A stretch of 64,000 nucleotides of DNA, from contig NZ_JAGTAS010000026.1 in NCBI RefSeq assembly GCF_025685425.1, forward strand, positions 105,090-169,089, given 5' to 3'. Within the stretch, counting starts at the first letter, position 1, and each line of letters starts with the position of its first letter. Source of the DNA: Terriglobus albidus. GTDB taxonomy: Bacteria > Acidobacteriota > Terriglobia > Terriglobales > Acidobacteriaceae. A program made the translations under genes and the position numbers. Shown here in pieces: positions 52,013 through 61,436 of this stretch. Under the pieces are notes generated by a model. That model saw only the letters and a program-made list of their open reading frames with translations. It was not told the origin of the DNA and ran no database searches.

Positions 52013-53062
52013 TTAACTGAGCCACTTTAACAGCCGAATAATACCCATACTCGCCGGTTTGCGGTGTGCGGAGACATCAGTACGTGCCGCGATCTCCTTG
52101 CGATTCTGTGAGTAATAGCTATAGGCACGCAGCAGCATCTCTTCATTGGTGAGTGTTGGCCGCCAGCCGAGCTCGCGCTTGATGCGTGTGGTGTCAAACA
52201 GAAAGCTCTCAGCGATCATCTTGTAGTGATACGGTCCAAGCGGCGAGAGTTTAAGTTTGTGCGCCGCAATCATAGCGGCAATCGTCGGTCCCTGCGGCAG
52301 CGAGCGCACCTTGCTGCGCGATCCGGCCGCGGTGATGACGGACTCATAGACTTCGCGCATCGACTTCACATTGTCTGAGCCGACATTGAAGGTATTGCTG
52401 CCGCTGTAGCCGGCTGCCTGGATGCAGGCTGTAGCCAGATCGTCAGCGTAGATGAATTGATAGGTATTGTTGCCCGGGCCGACGACCCAGACGGTTTTGT
52501 GATCGTCGATGAACTCGTACAGGATGGCGAGAAGGCCCAGACGGCCGGAATCCATGATGGTGGGACAGCGCAGTGTCACCACATTCAGACGATCGGTATA
52601 GTTCGAGAGAATCTTCTCCGCTTCCCATTTGGAGCGGCCATAGATCTCCACCGGAGCAGGGGCGTCTTCTTCTGTGATGGGGCGCCCCATATTGGCGGCC
52701 CACAGGCAGTTCGTGGAGGTAAAGACGAACGGTTTTACGCCATGCTCGACGGCCAGGTTCGCAAGAAGCCGGGTGGTATCGACGTTCGAGGTCCATAGGA
52801 GATGCTCGTCGATCCGGGCGCCATGCGCCAACTGTGCCGCGACATGGAAGATGGCGTCGAAACGATGTTCGGCGAAGACACGTTGCATCAACGCCCTATC
52901 GCGAAGATCTCCCTGGATGGAGATCAGTCCAGGCAGAGTGTCCTCGTCGCGTTCCAGGTCGATGTTGACCACGGTATGGCCTTCACGAAGGAGTCTGCGC
53001 TTGAGAACGCCGCCAAAGAATCCGGAGGCGCCGGTGACCAGGGTGTGCATGTCTAAGTCCAT
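52013..53062 (-). CDS. NAD-dependent epimerase/dehydratase (extended SDR)
   Basis: 349 residues from ATG 53062, nine bases behind GGGAGG; the open frame goes on to 53272 but that part is not protein-like. Rossmann motif TGASGFFGGVLKRRL at residue 8 or so, FTSTNCLWA, and YGRSKWEAEKIL, the YxxxK pair of the short-chain dehydrogenases. Substrate is likely a nucleotide sugar, but it has an unusual FTSTNCLWAAN loop in place of SSxxxYG. Upstream of GT39 on the same strand, divergent from the FAD oxidoreductase gene, and functionally grouped with both. Confidence 0.9.
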   Translation of the reverse strand: MDLDMHTLVTGASGFFGGVLKRRLLREGHTVVNIDLERDEDTLPGLISIQGDLRDRALMQRVFAEHRFDAIFHVAAQLAHGARIDEHLLWTSNVDTTRLLANLAVEHGVKPFVFTSTNCLWAANMGRPITEEDAPAPVEIYGRSKWEAEKILSNYTDRLNVVTLRCPTIMDSGRLGLLAILYEFIDDHKTVWVVGPGNNTYQFIYADDLATACIQAAGYSGSNTFNVGSDNVKSMREVYESVITAAGSRSKVRSLPQGPTIAAMIAAHKLKLSPLGPYHYKMIAESFLFDTTRIKRELGWRPTLTNEEMLLRAYSYYSQNRKEIAARTDVSAHRKPASMGIIRLLKWLS

Positions 53063-53183
53063 TCTAGACGTCCTCCCTGCGCAGTTTCGGATTACGGCGG
53101 AGGCATCCTTTTCTGCGGATGGGGCCTCACAGTTACAACCAAAATCGACAGAGTTCCGGAATCCTCCGTAGGATAGGAGAGGA

Positions 53184-54743
53184 ATGAGAAAGCGAGCCGT
53201 GATCCTGGGCGCAGGCCCTGCTGGTCTGACTGCTGCCCTGGAACTGGTGCGGCAGTCGGATATCCAACCCATTGTTCTCGAAGCCGGGGACTGCGTTGGC
53301 GGTATCTCGCGGACGGTACGCTATAACGGCAACCGGATGGACATCGGCGGTCACCGCTTCTTTTCAAAGAGCGACAAAGTCATGCGCTGGTGGCTCGAAC
53401 TGATGCCGGTGGAGCACGAGGCAGAGGCCGAAGCGGCGATCAGCTACCAGAACAAGACGCGGCATCTGCCCATACACGAACGCCGCGAGGGCGAGGACAA
53501 GGATCTCGTCATGCTGGTGCGCCCGCGCAAGAGTGAAATCTACTTTATGCGGAAGTTCTTTGACTATCCGCTGAGTCTGAGTGGACCGACACTTCGCAAG
53601 CTGGGTCCAGTCCGTCTGGTGCGCATCGGTTTCAGCTATCTGTCATCGCGTTTGTTTCCTATTAAGCAGGAGAAGAGCCTGCGCGACTTCCTCGTGAACC
53701 GCTTTGGCAACGAGCTTTACCTGACCTTCTTCAAGAGCTACACCGAAAAAGTATGGGGTGTGCCGTGTGAAGAGATCAGCGCGGAGTGGGGAGCGCAGCG
53801 CATCAAGGGCCTGAGCCTGACAGCCGCGGTAAAGCACTTCCTGAAGAAGACCTTCGGCAGGACCGAAGGCAACATCGAGCAGAAGAAGACTGAGACCTCG
53901 TTAATCGAGCAGTTCCTCTATCCAAAGTTTGGCCCAGGCCAACTCTGGGAGCACGTAGCCGGCCTGGTGCAGCAAGGCGGCGGAGAGCTGCATATGGGTT
54001 GGCGTGCTGTGAAGGTCAACACCGAAGGCGATCGCGTCGTCAGTGTGGAGGCGGTGAACCGCGCAGGCGAGAGGCGGACTATTGCCGGAGACTACTTCTT
54101 CTCCACCGTCCCTGTGCGGGAGCTGGTGCATTCACTGGAGGTGGAGCCTCCGGCGAACGTGGTCGAAGTGGCTGATGGCCTGCAATACCGTGACTTCATC
54201 ACGGTGGGCCTGTTGGTGGACAAGCTGCAGCAGACTGAGCCGGACGGCAGCCTGCTGAAAGATACGTGGATCTATATCCAGGAGCCGGATGTCCAGATTG
54301 GCCGGCTACAGATCTTCAATAACTGGAGTCCCTATCTGGTCGCTGATCCCTCGAAGGTATGGCTGGGGCTGGAGTACTTCTGTTACGACACCGATCCGCT
54401 GTGGAAGATGTCGGACGAGGAACTCAAGGCCTTCGGCGCCATGGAACTGGAGAAGATCGGCATGATCCGCCGGGAGCATGTTCGTGACGGTCATGTCGTG
54501 CGGGTTCCGAAGACCTATCCTGCATACTTCGGCAGCTATGGCCGTTTCGATGAGATTCGCCGGTACATGGATCGCTACGAAAACCTCTTCCTGGTGGGCC
54601 GCAATGGCATGCACAAGTACAACAACCAGGACCATTCCATGCTGACCGCGATGGCTGCCGTGGACGCCATTCTGGCCGGTGAGACCAGCAAAAGCTCCCT
54701 TTGGGATGTAAATACCGAGCAGGAATATCACGAAGAAAAATAA
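53184..54743 (+). CDS. NAD(P)/FAD-dependent oxidoreductase (UDP-galactopyranose mutase / protoporphyrinogen oxidase-like)
   Basis: 519 residues. FAD dinucleotide fold [16 protein letters not shown] at the N-terminus, then [41 protein letters not shown], and near the end [18 protein letters not shown], which are typical of the family often annotated so and usually found with glycosyltransferases. Enzymatic role in this branch is not settled. It is divergent from the epimerase-GT39 pair and 24 bases before the GGDEF gene, so sugar-nucleotide chemistry of the envelope is the best guess. Confidence 0.88.
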   Translation: MRKRAVILGAGPAGLTAALELVRQSDIQPIVLEAGDCVGGISRTVRYNGNRMDIGGHRFFSKSDKVMRWWLELMPVEHEAEAEAAISYQNKTRHLPIHERREGEDKDLVMLVRPRKSEIYFMRKFFDYPLSLSGPTLRKLGPVRLVRIGFSYLSSRLFPIKQEKSLRDFLVNRFGNELYLTFFKSYTEKVWGVPCEEISAEWGAQRIKGLSLTAAVKHFLKKTFGRTEGNIEQKKTETSLIEQFLYPKFGPGQLWEHVAGLVQQGGGELHMGWRAVKVNTEGDRVVSVEAVNRAGERRTIAGDYFFSTVPVRELVHSLEVEPPANVVEVADGLQYRDFITVGLLVDKLQQTEPDGSLLKDTWIYIQEPDVQIGRLQIFNNWSPYLVADPSKVWLGLEYFCYDTDPLWKMSDEELKAFGAMELEKIGMIRREHVRDGHVVRVPKTYPAYFGSYGRFDEIRRYMDRYENLFLVGRNGMHKYNNQDHSMLTAMAAVDAILAGETSKSSLWDVNTEQEYHEEK

Positions 54744-54767
54744 TCTGCCGAAGATATCCTTGTCGGT

Positions 54768-55964
54768 ATGAACGTCCCTTTAAGCCTGCGCTGGATGGTG
54801 GAATCGTACGTCCTGCTGCTGGGCATGCTGATGCTTGGGCTGGGCCTGGCTGCCCGTTCCATGCCTCGTTTACGTGGTGTTCTCCGGCTGTGCTTCAGTA
54901 TGTTGTTCATCGCTCTGGCGATGATGATTCTGTTCTATCGCAATCAGATCCCGACGGTGGCGTTCATCTTTTCGGACGGCCTGATCATCACTGGTTTCGC
55001 CTTGATGGACGAGACGATGACCCGCTTCCTGGAGCTTCGTTATACCGAACGATGGATCGATGTCCTGCTTTTTGTGGGGACGGTCGGTTTTTCCATCTAT
55101 TCCCAGGTCATGCATATGCCGATGAGGACCAGGGCGGAGCTTCTGGTCTTGGCTCTGGCGCTGCAGACGGCCCGTAGCGGCATTACCTTGCTGCGTCGTG
55201 CGCCGAAATCGCTGCAGTTGCCGGCACGGTTTCTGGCAGGCAGCTTCTTTCTCTTCTCATCCTTTTGCCTTGTGCGGATGGTGTTGCCCATCCTTCGCGG
55301 CCAACTGCTGAACCTTCCGGCCGATGACCAGGCCTTCATGGTTGATGGCGCTTCGCGGCTTTCAAAGGTCGTTCTTTTATGCGCCAGTATCGCCATCGGT
55401 TATCTCTGGATGGCCGCACTGCAGTTGAGCAATGAGCTAGACGCCCTGTCGCTGACCGATCCATTGACGTCAGCATTGAATCGCCGTGGTCTGGAAGTTC
55501 GCCTCAGCCGTGAGCTGAAGCGTGCGTCGATGAATGGCGGGAGTATCGGTCTGATTTGTCTGGACGTAGATCACTTCAAGCTGATCAACGACCGCTATGG
55601 TCATCCGGCAGGAGATTCGGTCTTATCCACGTTCGCGAAGGCGCTGTCTGAGATGCTACGGCCTGCCGATGCGCTGGGCCGCTTTGGTGGAGAAGAGTTC
55701 GTCGCTGTTCTGCCGAACACGGATGAGGAAGGAGCCCGCCTGGTGGCAGAGCGCCTGCGCGAAAGGCTGCGCAGCCTGCGATTTGAGTTCGACTCACAAC
55801 TGCGGCTGACGGCAAGTTTCGGAGTTACCGCTTGCGAACGCGGCGAAGATGATCAGGCGGCGCTGCGGCGATGCGATCAGGCGCTCTATGCAGCAAAGCA
55901 ATCAGGGCGGAACCGTGTGGTGGCTTTTACGTCGTTGGAACTCCAGGGCGTGTCATCCAGCTAG
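54768..55964 (+). CDS. Membrane-bound diguanylate cyclase (GGDEF)
   Basis: 398 residues. Seven or so hydrophobic helices (about 10-215), then GGDEF domain with SLTDPLTSALNRRG, CLDVDHFKLINDRYGHPAGD and the active site GGEEF (307-311). The inhibitory I-site RPAD lies five residues before it, so feedback by c-di-GMP is expected. The last residues and TAG stop (GVSSS*) come from the terminal motif of the structured element, as at 55945-55966, so the native C-terminus may have been altered. Probably co-transcribed with the FAD gene 24 bases upstream. Confidence 0.92.
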   Translation: MNVPLSLRWMVESYVLLLGMLMLGLGLAARSMPRLRGVLRLCFSMLFIALAMMILFYRNQIPTVAFIFSDGLIITGFALMDETMTRFLELRYTERWIDVLLFVGTVGFSIYSQVMHMPMRTRAELLVLALALQTARSGITLLRRAPKSLQLPARFLAGSFFLFSSFCLVRMVLPILRGQLLNLPADDQAFMVDGASRLSKVVLLCASIAIGYLWMAALQLSNELDALSLTDPLTSALNRRGLEVRLSRELKRASMNGGSIGLICLDVDHFKLINDRYGHPAGDSVLSTFAKALSEMLRPADALGRFGGEEFVAVLPNTDEEGARLVAERLRERLRSLRFEFDSQLRLTASFGVTACERGEDDQAALRRCDQALYAAKQSGRNRVVAFTSLELQGVSSS

Positions 55965-55966
55965 CT
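55945..55966. repeat. Solo end of the structured element inside the diguanylate cyclase 3' end
   Basis: AGGGCGTGTCATCCAGCT (18 bases) equals the right end of the element at 58349-58619 read inward. It carries the last five codons and the stop of the diguanylate cyclase gene. No other half is found nearby. Confidence 0.6.
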
Positions 55967-55979
55967 ATCTTGAGGCGTG

Positions 55980-56135
55980 GTGGGGTGGAGCAGCGGGCTT
56001 CAGCCCGCTGATTAGAAGGCTCTCTCGAGATGGGCTTCAGCCCTGGGCTTTCCTACATGTCAGAAGAAACCCAGGGCTGAAGCCCATTTACTTGGAAGGC
56101 TGATAGACCGTGGGCTAAAAGCCCACGGCTCCCAC
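55980..56135. repeat. Composite palindrome family A (BIME-like), complete copy
   Basis: Three stacked hairpins: CAGCGGGCTTCAGCCCGCTG (55991-56010), the long pair GGGCTTCAGCCCTGGG (about 56032-56047) with CCCAGGGCTGAAGCCC (about 56069-56085), and CCGTGGGCTAAAAGCCCACGG (56108-56128, split as CCGTGGGC/GCCCACGG). The whole lies between flanks GTGG…CCAC. The same order occurs at 63738-63885, reversed at about 3121-3300. No gene in 55967-56219. Confidence 0.8.
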
Positions 56136-56219
56136 CATTCGAGCTGCGCTCGAATATCCCATGGAATCAGAGCTAGCTTGCCGGCAGGCTCACGCCTTAT
56201 ATAGCAAATTGATGGCCGC

Positions 56220-57092
56220 TTAGCGGCGCTTCGCCAGGATGGTGCGGGGAATTCCCTGCAGGTCGTTGAGGATGGTCACTTCATTCCACTCTGAGAGCAG
56301 AGATCGCAGGGCTGCATCCTGTCCATAACCGATCTCCAGTGCCAGCAGGCCGCCTGGGTGCAGTGCCGCGTATGCCTGGGGAATCAGGCGGCGATAGATC
56401 TCCAGTCCATCTTCTCCTGCATAGAGAGCAGTGTCCGGTTCGAAGTCACGGACCTGCGGCGCAAGGGTGGAACGATCACTGAGGGGGACATAGGGAGGGT
56501 TGGAGACGATGACGTCGAAGGCCAGCCCCGCGACACTGGTCAGCAGGTCAGAGTGCAGCGGCGTGACTCGCCTCTTTACATGGTTAATGGCAGCATTCTC
56601 CCGCGCCACGCTGAGGGCGGCATCGGAGAGATCGAGCGCGGTCACATGCGCGTATGGCAGATGCACGGCAAGTGCAATGGCAATGCATCCGGTGCCGGTG
56701 CCAACGTCGGCAATGCGAACCGCATGATGCTGCGGGATCTGCGCCAGAACCGACTCCACCAGTAGTTCGGTCTCAGGCCGTGGGATCAGCGTTGCAGGGG
56801 TGACACGGAAGGGAAGACCATAGAACTCCTGCACGCCGGTGATGTACTGCACGGGTTCATGGGCAGCGCGGCGGGCAAGCAATGCCTGGTAAGCGGCGAG
56901 CTCCGCGGAGGCTAGCTCGCGCGTGGGATCGATCAGCAGTTGCGCTTTGGTGATGCCGAGGGTGTGTAGCAGCAACAGCTCGGCATCGCGCGCCGGAGAC
57001 TCCGTGTGCGCAAGCTGGGTACGGGCTTCGAGCTGGGCCTCACGAAGGTTCATCGGGGGAGATGCAGCGCCCGCGTCGTGCGAGGTACGCAC
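56220..57092 (-). CDS. prmC: Release factor glutamine methyltransferase PrmC (HemK)
   Basis: 290 residues from GTG 57092, with AAGGA seven bases upstream (an ATG at 57053 has none). Catalytic VSNPPYVPLSD with NPPY, SAM loop ADVGTGTGCIAIALA, and N-terminal helical domain that grips the release factor. It methylates the Gln of the GGQ motif in RF1/RF2. It lies 15 bases after prfA, its own substrate gene, the classic arrangement. Confidence 0.96.
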   Translation of the reverse strand: MRTSHDAGAASPPMNLREAQLEARTQLAHTESPARDAELLLLHTLGITKAQLLIDPTRELASAELAAYQALLARRAAHEPVQYITGVQEFYGLPFRVTPATLIPRPETELLVESVLAQIPQHHAVRIADVGTGTGCIAIALAVHLPYAHVTALDLSDAALSVARENAAINHVKRRVTPLHSDLLTSVAGLAFDVIVSNPPYVPLSDRSTLAPQVRDFEPDTALYAGEDGLEIYRRLIPQAYAALHPGGLLALEIGYGQDAALRSLLSEWNEVTILNDLQGIPRTILAKRR

Positions 57093-57107
57093 GCGGCCGT
57101 CCTTTCG

Positions 57108-58181
57108 TTAGGCTGCTGTGGCTTCGGCCTTGAGGCGTTCTGCGGTATCGTGCTCGATCAGGGCATCGATGACCGGCTGCAGCTTACCTTCCATGATCAG
57201 GTCAAGCTGGTGCAGGGTCAGGCCGATGCGGTGATCGGTCAGGCGATTCTGCGGGAAGTTGTAGGTGCGAATCTTCTCGGACCGGTCGCCGGAGCCAACC
57301 TGTTGCTTGCGGGCACTGGCCTGAGCCGCATGCTGCTTCTCCATCTCCACCTCATAGAGGCGGGCACGAAGAACACGCATGGCCTTTTCACGGTTCTTGA
57401 TCTGCGACTTCTCGTCCTGGCAACTCACGACTGTGTTGGTCGGGATGTGCGTGATACGGACAGCCGAGTAGGTGGTGTTCACGCTCTGTCCGCCCGGGCC
57501 GGAGGAGCAGAAGGTATCAACGCGCAGATCCTTGGCCTCGACCTTGATGTCGACTTCCTCGGCTTCCGGCAGAACGGCGACTGTGACAGCGGAGGTGTGA
57601 ACGCGGCCCTGGGTCTCCGTTGCCGGGACACGCTGCACGCGGTGCACGCCGGACTCGTACTTCATCTGCGAGTAGACGCGGTCGCCTTCGAAGATAGCGA
57701 CGACTTCCTTCATGCCGCCGACGGTGGACTCGCTCTCGGAGAGAATTTCCACCTTCCAGCGGTGCTGTTCCGCAAAGCGCAGGTACAGGCGGAAGAGCTC
57801 GGCCGCAAAGAGCGAGGCTTCATCGCCGCCGGTGCCGGCACGGATTTCGATGATGACGTTCTTCTCGTCATTCGGATCCTTGGGCAGCAGCATGACCTTC
57901 AGCTCGTCTTCAATAGCGGGAAGACGGGTCTCCAGGGTGGAAAGCTCTTCCTCGGCCATGGCGCGGATGTCGGCATCGCTCTCATTGAGCATGAGTTTGG
58001 CATCAGCAATGCCCTGGTTTACCTGCTTGTACTCACGGAACTTGTCGATGGTGGGTTCCATGTCGCGGTGCTGCTTGGCGGTCTTCTGGTAGCGCTGCTG
58101 ATCGGTGACGATGCCGGGGTCGGCGAGATCGCGCGAGAGCTCGTTGTAGCGGTCTTCGAGTTGTTGCAGACGGTCAAACAT
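57108..58181 (-). CDS. prfA: Peptide chain release factor 1
   Basis: 357 residues, standard RF1 length. GGQ in [18 protein letters not shown] (about 229-231) catalyses peptidyl-tRNA hydrolysis; the PxT codon-recognition motif appears as VPATE, which reads UAA and UAG. prmC follows directly. The structured element copy 2 lies 167 bases upstream of its start. Confidence 0.98.
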   Translation of the reverse strand: MFDRLQQLEDRYNELSRDLADPGIVTDQQRYQKTAKQHRDMEPTIDKFREYKQVNQGIADAKLMLNESDADIRAMAEEELSTLETRLPAIEDELKVMLLPKDPNDEKNVIIEIRAGTGGDEASLFAAELFRLYLRFAEQHRWKVEILSESESTVGGMKEVVAIFEGDRVYSQMKYESGVHRVQRVPATETQGRVHTSAVTVAVLPEAEEVDIKVEAKDLRVDTFCSSGPGGQSVNTTYSAVRITHIPTNTVVSCQDEKSQIKNREKAMRVLRARLYEVEMEKQHAAQASARKQQVGSGDRSEKIRTYNFPQNRLTDHRIGLTLHQLDLIMEGKLQPVIDALIEHDTAERLKAEATAA

Positions 58182-58348
58182 AAGTATGCCCTTAGGGGTA
58201 ACGCTTTCTGATTGGATGAGGAGGCGCGGTAGATTGGCGCAGCAGGCTGCAGACTTGGCGCAGCTAGGCGAAGTCGTGGCGGGCCGGGTTGGAACGGTGG
58301 CTGCGCATATGCCTGTCTCTAGGATACTCCGGTTTGTTCGTGCATCCT

Positions 58349-58619
58349 AGGGCGTATCATCCAACTGCTGGCCAGCAGCGCCGGGAGCGGATTTTTCCGA
58401 GATCGAGGAGTGAGGAGTGAACTGTATCTGGCCTACTGGAACGACGAGGGACGAAGAGACCGGGGAAATCCGCCCCGGCCCGGTGGGTTGCGATGAAAAA
58501 TTGGCCCATACTTCGTTGTCGGTCTCGACTGTGGGCCCGCCACAGCCTTCGGCCTCCGCCTCGTCTGAGACCAATTTTCACTCGCAACGCTGCTGGCGAG
58601 CAGCTGGATGACACGCCCT
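58349..58619. repeat. Structured inverted-repeat element, copy 2 (271 bp)
   Basis: Ends are 32-bp inverted repeats with three mismatches: AGGGCGTATCATCCAACTGC… left, its complement right. Internal stems GCGGATTT (about 58387) with AAATCCGC (about 58466), GTTGCGATGAAAAATTGG (58488-58505) with the arm CCAATTTTCactcgcaac (58571-58588), and CTGTGGgcccgCCACAG. Each corresponds to a stem in copy 1 but with changed bases on both sides. It ends 3 bases before ATG 58623 of the ligase. The other 167 bases up to prfA hold no gene. Confidence 0.85.
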
Positions 58620-58622
58620 TGG

Positions 58623-60443
58623 ATGGCTCTGTTTGCCGAACTCGCGTCACTGGCGGAGGAACTGGCCGGAACCTCCAGCCGCCTGAAAAAGCGGGCGGCG
58701 ATTGCTGCAGCTATCGCCAAAGTCCAGGCTGAGAGCAGTCGGCAGGCCGGGCTGTTTGCGCAGTATCTGGCCGGGTTGCCGTTTGCCGAAGCCGATAACC
58801 GCAAGCTGAACGCCGGCGGAGCGATGCTGAGCGGCATCGTGAAGGAGATCAGCGGGGCGGCCGATATCACCATGTCGGCGGCCTACCGCAAGCATGGCGA
58901 CCTGGGCGCAGCCGCCGCTGAACTGTGGCCCCGTCTTGCGGATCCCGGGATCGTGCTGGACGAGCTGGAAGCGGCTTTTGCCGCCTCCTCGTCGGCGAAG
59001 TCGATGGCCGCCCGGAAGCATGTCCTGACGGAGCTGTTGCGGCGGGCGACGCCGCTGGAGGCGAAGTATCTGCTCAAGCTGATGCTCGGCGATATGCGCA
59101 TCGGCGTGAAGCAAAGCCTGGTGGAGGAGGCGATCGCCGAGGCTTCGGGCACCGAGGTGCGGTCGGTACGGAATGCCGTCATGCTGGAGGCGGACCTTGC
59201 CGGGGCAGTCGAGCGAGCCTTTGCCGGAACCCTGGCTGAGGCGCGGATGCGGTTATTTCACCCCCTGGGCTTCATGCTGGCCTCGCCGGTAGAGACGCCG
59301 GAGGAGGCGGTGGAGCGATTTGCCTCGACGAAGGAGTCGGCCGAAGCGGCGGACGTCGAGCTCCGAGCCGAAGAGCCCGACCCGGATGTACCGATGGCCG
59401 AGCACCTGCCTGTGGAAGCGCTGCGTATCGAGGCCCTGGTGGAGGACAAGTACGACGGCATGCGGGCGCAGGTGCACTGCGGCGTCGACAGGCGGGTGGC
59501 GATCTACTCCCGCAACCGCGACGACATCACCGAGAGTTATCCCGAACTGGTCGAGGCCTTCGAGAAGGTGAGTGAGCCGCTCATTCTGGATGGCGAGATT
59601 CTTGGCTGGGATCTTGCCGCGCAACGGGCGCTACCATTTGCCGTGCTGGGCACTCGGATCGGGCGCAAGAAGGTGAACGATGCCATGCGCGCCCAGGTTC
59701 CGGTTGTCTTCATGGTCTTCGACCTGATGTACGCCGGCGGCGAACTGAAGCTTGATCTTCCCCTGCGTGCCCGCCGTAATGAGCTGGAGGCGGTGGTGGA
59801 GCGCATCTCGGCGATGACGCGATCTCCTGTAGAGAAGGGAGTCGGGGAACTGTTTGCTGGCGGGGCGCCCAATGTGGAGCGGTTGATCCTGTCTCCGTCG
59901 TTTGTGGTGGAGAGCGCCGACGATATCGATCGCACCTATCGCGAGGCCCGTGAGCGTGGCAATGAGGGCGTCATGCTGAAGGCGATGGACTCGACCTATC
60001 AGCCCGGCCGCCGCGGCCTGATGTGGATGAAGCTCAAGCGCGAGTTGGCAACGCTGGATGTGGTTGTCACCGGTTGCGAGTTTGGCCACGGGAAGCGGGC
60101 GGGCCTACTGAGTGACTACACCTTTGCGGTGCGCGGTGAAGGCGGGGAATTGTTGAATGTGGGTAAAGCTTACTCTGGCCTGACCGATGCGGAGATTCTC
60201 GAACTTACGCAGTGGATGAAGGAGCATACGATCGAAGACTTCGGCCACTTCCGCACGGTGGAGCCGAAGAAGATTCTGGAAGTGGCCTTCAATAACGTGA
60301 TGCGCAGCGACCGCCACAACAGCGGATTCGCGCTGCGCTTCCCGCGCATTCTGCGGATTCGCGATGACAAACCGGTCGAGGAGATCGATACGGTGGAACG
60401 TGTTGAAGAGATCTATCAGTCACAGCCGGATAAAGCCGGCTGA
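58623..60443 (+). CDS. ATP-dependent DNA ligase (LigB type)
   Basis: 606 residues from ATG 58623; the ATG at 58608 lies inside the terminal repeat of the upstream element. N-terminal DNA-binding domain (about 5-200), then nucleotidyltransferase domain with K276 in VEDKYDGMRA (motif I), LILDGEILGWD (III), VFMVFDLMY (IIIa), GVMLKAMDSTY (IV) and WMKLKREL (V), followed by an OB-fold domain with the conserved GLLSDYTFAV. It seals DNA nicks, probably as a repair ligase besides the NAD-type LigA. No Ku or LigD genes nearby. 28 bases overlap with the EamA gene tail to tail. Confidence 0.94.
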   Translation: MALFAELASLAEELAGTSSRLKKRAAIAAAIAKVQAESSRQAGLFAQYLAGLPFAEADNRKLNAGGAMLSGIVKEISGAADITMSAAYRKHGDLGAAAAELWPRLADPGIVLDELEAAFAASSSAKSMAARKHVLTELLRRATPLEAKYLLKLMLGDMRIGVKQSLVEEAIAEASGTEVRSVRNAVMLEADLAGAVERAFAGTLAEARMRLFHPLGFMLASPVETPEEAVERFASTKESAEAADVELRAEEPDPDVPMAEHLPVEALRIEALVEDKYDGMRAQVHCGVDRRVAIYSRNRDDITESYPELVEAFEKVSEPLILDGEILGWDLAAQRALPFAVLGTRIGRKKVNDAMRAQVPVVFMVFDLMYAGGELKLDLPLRARRNELEAVVERISAMTRSPVEKGVGELFAGGAPNVERLILSPSFVVESADDIDRTYREARERGNEGVMLKAMDSTYQPGRRGLMWMKLKRELATLDVVVTGCEFGHGKRAGLLSDYTFAVRGEGGELLNVGKAYSGLTDAEILELTQWMKEHTIEDFGHFRTVEPKKILEVAFNNVMRSDRHNSGFALRFPRILRIRDDKPVEEIDTVERVEEIYQSQPDKAG

Positions 60444-61312
60444 GGCTCGCTCCGCTTGAAGCTCCATCCAAAGGTCATGCCCGCAACCGCCAGAAAGATG
60501 ATGCCGGCTCCGGCAATCTGTATCAGATACAGCCGTCGCCCAAGCGCGATGAGATCTACCAGAATCGCGACCGCCGGATAGATAAATGACAGAGCTGCTG
60601 TCAGATGGGTGGGCAGCTTCTGAATCGCCCCATAGAGCAGGATGTAGACCAGTCCTGTATGCACGATGCCGATGGTGGCGACCATCCCCCAGCCTTTGGT
60701 GGTAGAGGGTGCGGCGTGTGCGATCGGTCCCATCAGAACAATGCCGACGACGACCTGGATCAGCGCGATGATGTGGGGTGGTGTTCCGCTCAGCTTCTTG
60801 ATCAGAACGGTGCAGACGGCGTAACAAAAGGCAGCACCCAGCGCCATGGCGACGCCGGAGAGATACTGCGATCCAAAACCGCCAACCTTCGTGTCTGCCA
60901 TCACGATAAGCAGTACGCCCGCGAATGCGGCGATCAGCCAGAGCAGCTTGCTTGCCGTCATCTTCTCCGCAAAGAAGATCGCGCCCAGCACAAACAGCAT
61001 GAAGGGATAAGTGTTGTAGATTGCTGTCGCGATGGAGATGGAGCTGCGCGAGTAGGCGCTGAAGAGCAGCAGCCAGTTGATGACAATCGTTACGCCACCA
61101 AGCGATCCCAGCAGAAGAACGCGCTTGTTTCGCAGATGATGCAGCAGCCCCATGGCGGCACAGGCCAGGAAGAGCGTCAGGGCGCCGAAGATGCAGCGCC
61201 AAAGCACCACGCGAAGAACGCTCTCTCCCGAGCTTAGGACAAACCATCCGATGGTGCCGGAGGCTGTCATGGCGACGGACATCTCCAGAGTTCCAAGCCG
61301 CTGTGTATCCAT
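60416..61312 (-). CDS. EamA/DMT-family inner-membrane exporter
   Basis: 298 residues with ten hydrophobic helices in two five-helix halves, each an EamA domain (…YNTYPFMLFVLGAIFFAEKM in the first; LSFIYPAVAILVDLIALGRRL in the second, quoted in part as LSFIYPAVAILVDL). DMT exporters move amino acids or metabolites. The divergent neighbour is an Lrp-type regulator, a standard pairing for amino-acid exporters. The 3' end overlaps the ligase gene by 28 bases in the opposite direction. Confidence 0.9.
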   Translation of the reverse strand: MDTQRLGTLEMSVAMTASGTIGWFVLSSGESVLRVVLWRCIFGALTLFLACAAMGLLHHLRNKRVLLLGSLGGVTIVINWLLLFSAYSRSSISIATAIYNTYPFMLFVLGAIFFAEKMTASKLLWLIAAFAGVLLIVMADTKVGGFGSQYLSGVAMALGAAFCYAVCTVLIKKLSGTPPHIIALIQVVVGIVLMGPIAHAAPSTTKGWGMVATIGIVHTGLVYILLYGAIQKLPTHLTAALSFIYPAVAILVDLIALGRRLYLIQIAGAGIIFLAVAGMTFGWSFKRSEPQPALSGCD

Positions 61313-61380
61313 CTCTTGATTCTGTCAGGTTGAGGTCGCGAAATACATGACATTCCGTAAGATTCCCGCCATTATGGACA

Positions 61381-61392
61381 GCTTTCGAAAGC
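61381..61392. promoter_or_regulatory. Palindrome in the EamA-lrp intergenic region, possible operator
   Basis: GCTTTCGAAAGC, a perfect 12-bp palindrome, midway in the 124-base gap between the divergent transporter and Lrp-type genes. Lrp-family operators are short imperfect palindromes, so this fits, but it is one site only. Confidence 0.45.
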
Positions 61393-61436
61393 GATAGACT
61401 TGTTTCTCCTTCGATTCTGAGGGTGGTGAGGAGTGC

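Noticed and set aside
51822..52020. Short plus-strand frames between GT39 and the epimerase gene
   Set aside because: No ribosome site or motif, and they overlap the 5' end of GT39. They are shadows.
58357..58650. Minus-strand open frame over structured element copy 2
   Set aside because: Same reason as for copy 1; the inverted repeats and compensatory stem changes point to structure, not coding.
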